Source of the DNA: an uncultured Slackia sp.
GTDB taxonomy: Bacteria; Actinomycetota; Coriobacteriia; Coriobacteriales; Eggerthellaceae
Direction of reading: 5' to 3'
DNA: 14,052 bases
NCBI GenBank assembly: GCA_934661005.1
Contig: CAKUIK010000053.1
Coordinates: forward strand, 1 to 14,052
Below the pieces are notes generated by a model. That model saw only the letters and a list, made by a program, of their open reading frames with translations, searched no databases and was not told where the DNA came from. This document shows, piece by piece, positions 1-5,494 of the stretch; positions within the stretch are counted from its first letter, which is position 1, and each line of letters opens with the position of its first letter. The translations under genes were made by a program, and so were the position numbers.

Positions 1-386
1 TTTTGCTGTTTTCTTGCTCTTGATTGAGAAATGTTTCCCAAGGGTCACATATTTGACATTTTTTGGGGTTGAGGGGCTCAGCGTAAATGAAATCGTTAAA
101 AAGTGACAAAAGTTGCGAATCCGGGGGCGTCTAAGCTGGCATCTAACACGCAGGATGGGCGAGCTCGGCCATTTTTGACGGTTTTGAAGCCCTGTCCGCA
201 TGAAATTGCTCCCTGATGCGAGTCCTGAGCTTCGGATTTGCGACTCCATTACGTGCTTGATCGCTCATAATGCCCCCAGATTCGCAACTTTTGTCACTTT
301 TTGCCCTCATCGTTTACGCTGACAACAATGCACCCCATATTTGTGGGGCGCATCTGCCCAAAACCGCCCCTCTTTATTCTTGGCAA
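1..386. other. Non-coding region downstream of feoB
   Basis: No gene is supported here. It is more AT-rich than the coding DNA. It contains the inverted-repeat element at 78-322 and a short palindrome around 47-60 (GTCA, six bases, TGAC). The plus-strand frame open from 270 to 521 runs through one repeat arm and through the feoB terminator, and has no ribosome-binding site of note, so it is not called. Confidence 0.6.
78..322. repeat. MITE/REP-like element with 50-bp imperfect inverted ends
   Basis: Bases 78-127 are repeated in inverted orientation at 273-322. A 24-bp core is perfect (98-121 against 279-302), and the outermost 10 bp are also perfect (TCAGCGTAAA against TTTACGCTGA). The segment between core and tip is diverged. 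The interior has no convincing ORF. It holds a third, degraded copy of the core at 233-245, in the same orientation as the right arm. There is no clear target-site duplication. It could be a non-autonomous transposon remnant or a palindromic intergenic repeat family. I saw no transposase, and I cannot count copies elsewhere from one window. Confidence 0.6.
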
Positions 387-419
387 AAAGGGCGCCCCGC
401 GAATTGCGGGGCGCCCTTT
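387..419 (-). terminator. Rho-independent terminator of the feo operon
   Basis: A perfect 14-bp inverted repeat (387-400 against 406-419, AAAGGGCGCCCCGC) encloses a 5-base loop. On the minus strand the hairpin is followed by TTTTT (plus-strand A385-A389). It lies 44 bases past the feoB stop codon, as expected for the end of this transcript. The A/T ends of the stem could also let it work on the plus strand. Confidence 0.9.
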
Positions 420-462
420 CGATTAGCTCAAAACTCAAAGACGAAGTATTCACTTGCAGGAG

Positions 463-3054
463 CTATTTCACCTGCTCCTCTTTCTGCTTCGGCATGGGAC
501 GGAAGATCTGGAACAGCATAGCAGCGGCAACGGCAATAGCGATGATGGTCCAGAAGTTGAAGCCGACCTCGCCCGTCGCGAGACCCACGAACTGGTAAAT
601 CATCAGGCCAACGCACCATGCGAAACCGCACAGATAGCCGATGGTAATCCAGAACCATTTCGCGGAAGCCTGCTGCTGACGAATGGTGCCCATAGCCGCA
701 AAGCACGGGGCGCACAGCAGGTTGAACGCGCAGAAGGCAGAAATCGCAGCAGCTCCGCCGCCGATCATCTGACCGAAGCCAAGCCACAGAGCCGGGTCGG
801 ACTCACCGTAGCTGGAAAGCTGGGTGATAATGCCGACGGTTGCAACGACGTTCTCCTTCGCAACCAAACCGGTAATCGTGGTCGCCGCGGCCTGCCAATT
901 GTCGAATCCAAGCGGCGTGAAAATCCAGGCGAGCAGGTTGCCCAAGCCAGCCATAAGGCTGTAATCCATGTAGTCGGGCGCGTCGGCGTCGAGCAAGCCG
1001 AAGCCATCGCCCGCATCGCCGAAGTTCATAAGGAACCAAATGACGATGGTGGACAGGAAGATAATCGTACCAGCCTTGATGATGTAGCCCTTCACGCGCT
1101 CCCACATGGAAAGCAGCACGCTCTTCACGGTAGGCATGTGGTACTCGGGCAGCTCCATGACAAACGGGGTAGCCTCGCCAGCAAAGAGCTTGGTCTTCTT
1201 CAGCATGATGCCAGAAAGGATGATGGCCACAACGCCCATGAAGTAGAACAGCGGGGCGACCCACCACGTATCGTCGGAATTGCCCGTCGCCAGCGCGCCA
1301 AACACAAGCGCGATGATAGGCATTTTCGCACCGCACGGAATCATGGTAGTCGTCATGATGGTCATACGACGATCCATCTCATTTTCGATCGTCTTAGTCG
1401 CCATAACGGCAGGCACGCCACAACCAGATGCGATAAGCATCGGAATGAACGACTTGCCCGAAAGGCCAAACTTGCGGAACACGCGGTCCATGATGAAGGC
1501 GACGCGCGACATATAACCGCACAGCTCCAGAATGCCCAGCAGCAAGAATAGAATGATCATCTGCGGGATAAAGCCGATGACCGCGCCAACGCCAGCAACG
1601 ATGCCGTCGTTAACGAGCGACTGCAACCACGGAGCGACGTCGGCCGATTCCATGGCGTCGGCGATAATCGCGCCAAGGCCAGGAATCCACAGACCGTAAT
1701 CGGCCGGATCGGGCTCGGCGACCTCAACGGCCTCTTTGTAGGCATCGAAGTCGATTTCCTCTTCGGCGGTCACGCCGTCTTCGCTCTCGACCTCCATAGT
1801 GGCAACAGCGTGCTCGGACTCAGCCTTTTCCTCGAAGTCTTTCACCGTAGCCTGAGCGTCTTCGTATTCGGCAACAGCGTCTTCGTCGGCATCATCTTCG
1901 GGCTCGGCAACAGCAAGCGCGTCAAGCACTTCCTGGCTTTCATCGCTCGGAACGTCGCGCCCCTCGTCCATACCATAGATGCTGGTGACGTAAGCCTCGA
2001 CAACGCCCTGGGCGTCTTCGTATTCGCCCGCGGCTTCCTCATACTCGGCTTGGCCGGTGTAGAGGTAGCCATCGCCGGAAATACCATCGTTGGCCCAGTC
2101 GGTCACAGGACCCGTGCCTACCGTAACGGCGAGCCAATACACGAAGAACATGATCACGATGAAGATGGGCAGGCCAAGCCAGCGGTTCGTGACTACGCGG
2201 TCGATTTTCTGCGAAGTGGTCAGGCCCGTGCGCGAACGCTTCACCGTCTTGTCAATAACGTGCGAAATGGCGTTATAGCGCTCGCTCGTCACAATCGACT
2301 CGGCATCGTCGTCGAGCTTGTCCTCGATGGCGTCACGAATCTCATCGATGGCCTTCAGCTCGCTCGAAGAAAGCTTCAGGTCGTCGATGGTTTTCTGCTC
2401 GCCCTCGAAAAGCTTGATGGCATACCATCGCGAAGTCGAAGGGGAAACCTTCGACCCAAGAATGGTCTCGATTTTGGCAATAGCCTCTTCGACGGCGGCG
2501 TCGAACTTCATCTGAGACTCGGGCGCCTTCTTAGCCTTTGCGGCCTCAATGGCGGCGTTCACCACATCTTCCATACCGCGACCACGAAGCGCCGAGGTGG
2601 GAATGACCGGGCAGCCGAGCTGCTTAGACAGGCCCGCGATGTCGATTTTGTCGCCATTTTTCTCGACGAGGTCCATCATATTCAGAGCCAAAACCACGGG
2701 CACGCCCAGGTTCAGAATCTGGCTCGTCAGGTACAGGTTGCGCTCAAGATTGGTCGCGTCGACCAAATTGATAACGGCATCGGGGCCGCCATCAAGCAGA
2801 TAGTCGCGCGCAACGATCTCTTCGGGCGAATAAGGCGAGAGCGAATAAATGCCCGGAAGGTCGGTGATGACGACCTCTTTGTCCTTCGTGTACTTACCCT
2901 CTTTTTTCTCGACGGTAACGCCCGGCCAGTTGCCAACATATTGGTTGGCACCCGTCAGGTCGTTGAACATCGTCGTCTTGCCGCAGTTCGGGTTGCCGGC
3001 AAGCGCAATGCGAATTCCCATTGTCTGCCTTTCAGTCGTTTGCGAATTTGTCAT
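463..3054 (-). CDS. feoB: FeoB ferrous iron transporter, with acidic loop insertion
   Basis: This is the membrane Fe(II) transporter with an N-terminal G-protein domain. Counting from the chosen start, G1 GNPNCGKT is at about 20-27, the FeoB-type GVTVEKKEG switch at 45-53, G3 DLPG at 65-68, G4 NMMD at 125-128 and G5 SAL at about 154. The first membrane helix is at about 294-312. The permease core shows GYMSRVAFIMDR, the SGCGVPAVMAT gate motif, IPCGAKMP and a C-terminal CAPCFAAMGT motif; these Cys-bearing segments are typical of FeoB. Between the first helix and the core lie about 120 acidic, Tyr-rich residues (about 330-450) absent from ordinary FeoB (about 770 aa in E. coli, 863 here), with EYEDAQ occurring twice. 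The ATG at 3054 is preferred because GAGGGAGG (3069-3062) sits 7 bases upstream; an in-frame ATG at 3072 and one at 3021 are alternatives. It is last in the feo operon, and both feoA genes precede it. Confidence 0.97.
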   Translation of the reverse strand: MTNSQTTERQTMGIRIALAGNPNCGKTTMFNDLTGANQYVGNWPGVTVEKKEGKYTKDKEVVITDLPGIYSLSPYSPEEIVARDYLLDGGPDAVINLVDATNLERNLYLTSQILNLGVPVVLALNMMDLVEKNGDKIDIAGLSKQLGCPVIPTSALRGRGMEDVVNAAIEAAKAKKAPESQMKFDAAVEEAIAKIETILGSKVSPSTSRWYAIKLFEGEQKTIDDLKLSSSELKAIDEIRDAIEDKLDDDAESIVTSERYNAISHVIDKTVKRSRTGLTTSQKIDRVVTNRWLGLPIFIVIMFFVYWLAVTVGTGPVTDWANDGISGDGYLYTGQAEYEEAAGEYEDAQGVVEAYVTSIYGMDEGRDVPSDESQEVLDALAVAEPEDDADEDAVAEYEDAQATVKDFEEKAESEHAVATMEVESEDGVTAEEEIDFDAYKEAVEVAEPDPADYGLWIPGLGAIIADAMESADVAPWLQSLVNDGIVAGVGAVIGFIPQMIILFLLLGILELCGYMSRVAFIMDRVFRKFGLSGKSFIPMLIASGCGVPAVMATKTIENEMDRRMTIMTTTMIPCGAKMPIIALVFGALATGNSDDTWWVAPLFYFMGVVAIILSGIMLKKTKLFAGEATPFVMELPEYHMPTVKSVLLSMWERVKGYIIKAGTIIFLSTIVIWFLMNFGDAGDGFGLLDADAPDYMDYSLMAGLGNLLAWIFTPLGFDNWQAAATTITGLVAKENVVATVGIITQLSSYGESDPALWLGFGQMIGGGAAAISAFCAFNLLCAPCFAAMGTIRQQQASAKWFWITIGYLCGFAWCVGLMIYQFVGLATGEVGFNFWTIIAIAVAAAMLFQIFRPMPKQKEEQVK

Positions 3055-3061
3055 CCTGAAG

Positions 3062-3069
3062 CCTCCCTC
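3062..3069 (-). promoter_or_regulatory. Ribosome-binding site that sets the feoB start
   Basis: GAGGGAGG on the minus strand, 7 bases before the ATG at 3054. It lies inside the reading frame of the longer possible start at 3072, which has only a GGGGG stretch upstream, so the shorter product is favoured. Confidence 0.65.
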
Positions 3070-3123
3070 CATAAGAACCCCCAGGTGACGAGCGATTTGT
3101 TAGCTATCGCAAACTCGCGTTCC

Positions 3124-3198
3124 TAAAAAATGGCGCCTGCGCGCCCAATCCTCGCCAACTGACGCATGGGCCTTTTGGCCCCATGCCAGCGTTAGTTG
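3124..3198 (-). promoter_or_regulatory. Tandem hairpins plus T6 between feoA and feoB (possible attenuator)
   Basis: On the minus strand a large imperfect stem-loop spans 3198-3156. CAACT/AGTTG at the base, ACG/CGT, and a GGGGCC-AAAA-GGCCC top are interrupted by a mismatch and a CTGG bulge. It includes the feoA stop codon (3194-3192). Downstream, a weaker stem (TGG-CG/CGCCA, about 3147-3131) is followed directly by TTTTTT (3130-3125). This could reduce read-through into feoB or protect the feoA 3' end. The second stem is short, so terminator activity is uncertain. Confidence 0.4.
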
Positions 3199-3428
3199 AC
3201 GAGAATGCTCTCAGCCTCGCTCTTGCGCAGCGACAGCTCGTAGCCACGAACGGTCACCTCAATCGGGTCGCCGAGCGGCGCCACCTTGCGCACATAGACT
3301 TCCACGCCCTTGGTGATGCCCATGTCCATAATGTGACGCTTCAACGCGCCTTCACCTGTAAGGCGGCGTACGGTCGCGGTGTCGCCGATCTTGACGTCGC
3401 GGAGCGTTTTCGCCTGTTCTTCCGCCAT
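3192..3428 (-). CDS. feoA: FeoA domain protein (78 aa)
   Basis: A small cytoplasmic SH3-like FeoA protein, thought to aid FeoB-driven Fe(II) uptake by contacting FeoB. The 78 residues are essentially one FeoA domain: LRDVKIGDTATVRRL starts the barrel, the family-typical RHIMDMGITKG stretch is at about 31-41, then VTVRGYELSLRKSEAESI ends it. The ATG at 3428 is chosen because AAGGAAGGAG lies 5 bases upstream; the frame stays open to 3515 but that extension does not resemble FeoA. It is the second feo gene, 116 bases after the first FeoA and 137 bases before feoB. A large stem-loop overlaps its stop codon. Confidence 0.93.
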   Translation of the reverse strand: MAEEQAKTLRDVKIGDTATVRRLTGEGALKRHIMDMGITKGVEVYVRKVAPLGDPIEVTVRGYELSLRKSEAESILVN

Positions 3429-3544
3429 ACCTGCTCCTTCCTTCTTGGTCGTATAGCCCTGTTTCCTTATATGTATCCGCAAAGGCGAAAACTCGCCCAA
3501 AGCAAAATCCAGCACGAAAATGCGCCGGAAGATACCGAGATTGC

Positions 3545-3835
3545 TTAGCGCGCGGCAGTTGTGACAATGTGGTTTGCGGCCTGGCGGCTAATTGCCACCT
3601 GGGCGCCCTTTACCTCAACGACCAAATCGCCCTGAACGCCCGCGATTACCTTGACCTCAGCGCCCTCGACAAAACCAAGGTTTTCCAAATGGTGAGTAAG
3701 GTCGTTTTTGCCGCGAACCTTGATGACTTTCGCCGTTTCGCCAGCCGACACAAACGTGAGCGGCAATTGCTGAGCCGATATGCCACGCGACGATTCGACG
3801 CCCTCAACGCTCAAGTCCATAGTTGCTCCGTCCAT
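3545..3835 (-). CDS. feoA: Second, divergent FeoA domain protein (96 aa)
   Basis: First gene of the feo operon. A FeoA domain covers about residues 23-92: LPLTFVSAGETAKVIKV, then HHLENLGFVEGAEVKVI (matching the DMGITKGVEVYV part of the other FeoA), then GDLVVEVKGAQVAISRQAA. An extra N-terminal stretch of about 22 residues is not part of the domain. GGAGG at 3845-3841 sits 5 bases before the ATG at 3835; a TTG at 3847 overlaps that site and is less likely. The two FeoAs are clearly different in sequence, so this is an old duplication or a specialised partner rather than a recent copy. It may act in FeoB gating or assembly; the exact role is unknown. Confidence 0.92.
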   Translation of the reverse strand: MDGATMDLSVEGVESSRGISAQQLPLTFVSAGETAKVIKVRGKNDLTHHLENLGFVEGAEVKVIAGVQGDLVVEVKGAQVAISRQAANHIVTTAAR

Positions 3836-4208
3836 GGTAGCCTCCAAAAGTAAGCCCTAGGTAATCACGACTTGTAACCATATCACGAAAGTTTGCCACG
3901 TGAAATAAAAAATGAAAGCTTTGGCTATCTTTTCATAAAAGTTACTGAAGGCTATCAAAATGAAATGGAGCAGGCGTTTTAATATCGGAGTCGAAATACC
4001 AGGTCGGAGCGCAATTGAAAAGCAGCAATGAGCGAAGGAGGCCTTACGCCGATGCTCGGTCAAAGCCCGTTTCGTGCCATATTCAGAACACACGGACAAT
4101 AGCCTCGCAAATGAAAACGAGTTCAATCACCTCCTTGCACAAGAAGGTCAAAAAGGCATCGACCCAAGGAGCATCGTCCCTGAAACGACAATGCCTCCAA
4201 ACAGAAAA
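3836..4208 (-). promoter_or_regulatory. feo operon leader and probable promoter region
   Basis: This AT-richer stretch separates the Tad terminator from the first feoA and should hold the feo promoter. On the minus strand I see TCGTGAT twice, 18 bp apart (3888-3882 and 3870-3864), GATAGCC twice, 27 bp apart (3956-3950 and 3929-3923), and an inverted TCACG/CGTGA pair. A TTTCAC, 17 bases, TATGGT arrangement (about 3906-3878) could be -35/-10, but the match is modest. I found no convincing Fur or DtxR/IdeR box. The frames open here (for example 3857-4126 minus) look non-coding. Confidence 0.35.
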
Positions 4209-4256
4209 ACGCTCGGTTCAACCATCCCATACGAAATGGACGATCATACCGAGCGT
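4209..4256 (-). terminator. Probable terminator of the tad operon
   Basis: ACGCTCGGT and ACCGAGCGT form a 9-bp stem (4256-4248 with 4217-4209) around a 30-base loop, which can itself fold by CCAT/ATGG. On the minus strand the stem runs straight into a T-run (TTTTT including its last base). It lies 32 bases past the stop of the last tad-operon gene. The long loop is unusual, so confidence is moderate. Confidence 0.6.
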
Positions 4257-4288
4257 AATAATCGGAATGCGATGTGCCGCCAGTCGCC

Positions 4289-4663
4289 TCACATCTGAGA
4301 CGCGGGTTCCAAGCTGATGACGAGTCGAAATCCCTGCGAAATCACGGAAGGCTCGCTATTCCCCTCCAGGGGGACCACGATATGCGTTTGCCTCTGTGCC
4401 GTCCTTGATTGCTGGGCCCTCGCGATGCTTCCACCCGATTGGCAAGCACTCGTCGAAGGCCGCACGGGCAATTCCGCAAGGCGAGGAACCACGCTTCGCG
4501 AATCGACCGACGGCATTACCGCCTCTTCGACCTCCTGCTCGCACGAAAAAGCCGCCAGCTGCCCACCCGGGGAATCGTCTTCGCGCGAAAAATCGAACAA
4601 GCAGCCATAGCATACTTCCATATCGTCAAAGCAGCGCGCACTGCATACGGGACATTCCTTCAT
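4289..4663 (-). CDS. Small zinc-ribbon protein at end of tad operon
   Basis: 124 residues, no family recognised. The N-terminus has a treble-clef/zinc-ribbon signature, CPVC (4-7), ten residues, CYGC (18-21), with another Cys at 11. The middle (about 30-90) is acidic then Ser/Pro/Gln-rich and probably unstructured. The end, from about residue 92 (QTHIVVPLEG... to GFRLVISLEPA), looks like beta strands. No membrane segment or signal peptide, so it is likely cytoplasmic. AAGGAAGG sits 6 bases before the ATG. The start follows the DUF192 stop by one base, so it is cotranscribed with the pilus genes. It may be a regulator or accessory factor of the pilus; nothing in the sequence proves this. Confidence 0.75.
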   Translation of the reverse strand: MKECPVCSARCFDDMEVCYGCLFDFSREDDSPGGQLAAFSCEQEVEEAVMPSVDSRSVVPRLAELPVRPSTSACQSGGSIARAQQSRTAQRQTHIVVPLEGNSEPSVISQGFRLVISLEPASQM

Positions 4664-4664
4664 G

Positions 4665-4973
4665 CTAAGCCTTCCTTTCTATATCGGCGAACACGTTATC
4701 GCCAACCTCGAACCACGGCTCGGCCGATGCGAGCCGCTCAATCGCAACTTTTGCCGAAACGCACCGCACGCGTTCGCACGGGCCTACCGCTCGCTTCGAC
4801 GCAAGCACCCTTCCCATATGGTCGGCGAACGCGACATCTATGGGCGCATCCATGCCAAACGTATGGATGTCACGGCATGGGACGAACACCGCATACGACG
4901 AATCGCGGGCGGGCGACCCAGGCAAAAGCCCGCGAACGCGCTTGAAAAACGATGAGAGGAGCGCCGCTTTCAC
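4665..4973 (-). CDS. DUF192 family protein
   Basis: 102 residues matching the DUF192 (COG1430) pattern: VFVPCRDIHTFGM-APIDVAF at about 29-49, then GRVLASKRAVGP, a Cys-containing ERVRCVSAKVAIE strand and a GD-containing end. The biochemical role of DUF192 is not established. Related proteins occur as single domains, often secreted in other phyla; here I see no signal peptide. The start is GTG at 4973, overlapping the stop of the preceding TadE-like gene as GTGA, with only a weak ribosome-binding site, so translation probably depends on coupling. I recall DUF192 genes beside Tad loci in other actinobacteria, which suggests an accessory role in pilus biogenesis; this is inference. Confidence 0.85.
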   Translation of the reverse strand: MKAALLSSFFKRVRGLLPGSPARDSSYAVFVPCRDIHTFGMDAPIDVAFADHMGRVLASKRAVGPCERVRCVSAKVAIERLASAEPWFEVGDNVFADIERKA

Positions 4974-5494
4974 GCGATCACGCCCGCTCGATAGGGACTT
5001 ATCGTATAGGCCACTTCGTGCTCAAGCATCGGAACGACAACGCCAAACACCCGCACGCCCTTGAGAAAAGGGGGCGCAAATGCCGTTTTGGCGACGTAGC
5101 GAATATGGCCCGCAGCCGTTCTTTCGCTGGTCACGCTTACGGTTTCATGGTTCATGGAAAGCCCCTTCTCAATTCGAGCACAAATTTCGGCACAACTTTG
5201 CGCCTCCCGATTGCCGTCGTCGGCTTGGAGCCGAATAGCGTCTCTTGCCACCACATCGAACGCGGCGCAATCGCCCAAAAAGACGAATGCGTTTACCGAA
5301 ATGAAGCCCACTATGAGCAAGACCGGAAACACCACCGCCAACTCAACAGTCATTTGCCCGCTGGAACGCGTTCGCAGCCACGCTCGCGTTTTTCGTCGGC
5401 TCGAACGCGAAACGCTTTCCTGGCAAGCTGCACACGCACGGCGGCCCGACCTATCGGGACGAAAAACACTCCCGTCCTTCAATACCCGATTCAT
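4970..5494 (-). CDS. TadE/TadF-like pseudopilin
   Basis: 174 residues. A class III prepilin-like site RSSG|QMTVEL (G46, with Glu at +5) leads into the membrane helix AVVFPVLLIVGFISVNAFVFL (about 53-73), followed by an extracytoplasmic domain (CAAFDVVARDAIRLQ..., ending PMLEHEVAYTISPYR). TadE and TadF are minor pilins processed by the prepilin peptidase and needed for Flp pilus assembly. The region before the cleavage site is long (46 residues), very basic and has a CAAC motif. ATG at 5494 overlaps the upstream stop (ATGA). It is the second TadE-type gene of the operon and may be the TadF counterpart. Confidence 0.82.
   Translation of the reverse strand: MNRVLKDGSVFRPDRSGRRACAACQESVSRSSRRKTRAWLRTRSSGQMTVELAVVFPVLLIVGFISVNAFVFLGDCAAFDVVARDAIRLQADDGNREAQSCAEICARIEKGLSMNHETVSVTSERTAAGHIRYVAKTAFAPPFLKGVRVFGVVVPMLEHEVAYTISPYRAGVIA

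Noticed and set aside
270..521. An 83-codon plus-strand frame near the left end.
   Set aside because: It runs through a repeat arm, the feoB terminator and the feoB 3' end, so it is not a gene.
454..3126. Long plus-strand open frames opposite feoB (454-1551 and 1810-3126).
   Set aside because: They mirror feoB, have low-complexity His/Arg-rich products, no family resemblance and no ribosome sites; they come from GC-rich codon bias.
3484..3497. Small GGCGA/TCGCC hairpin between the two feoA genes as a terminator.
   Set aside because: Only 5 bp with a TTT tail; too weak to call.
3848..4020. Fur or DtxR/IdeR operator upstream of feo, including the CCTAGG palindrome at about 3856-3861.
   Set aside because: The palindrome does not extend beyond six bases and no 19-bp box-like match was found.
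3857..4126. An 89-codon minus-strand frame between the tad and feo operons, partly hydrophobic.
   Set aside because: It covers the presumed feo promoter, has no strong ribosome site and no recognisable family. The hydrophobic stretch follows from AT-rich DNA.
4015..4317. Two overlapping plus-strand frames (4015-4317 and 4074-4298).
   Set aside because: They cross the tad terminator hairpin and show no protein-like features.
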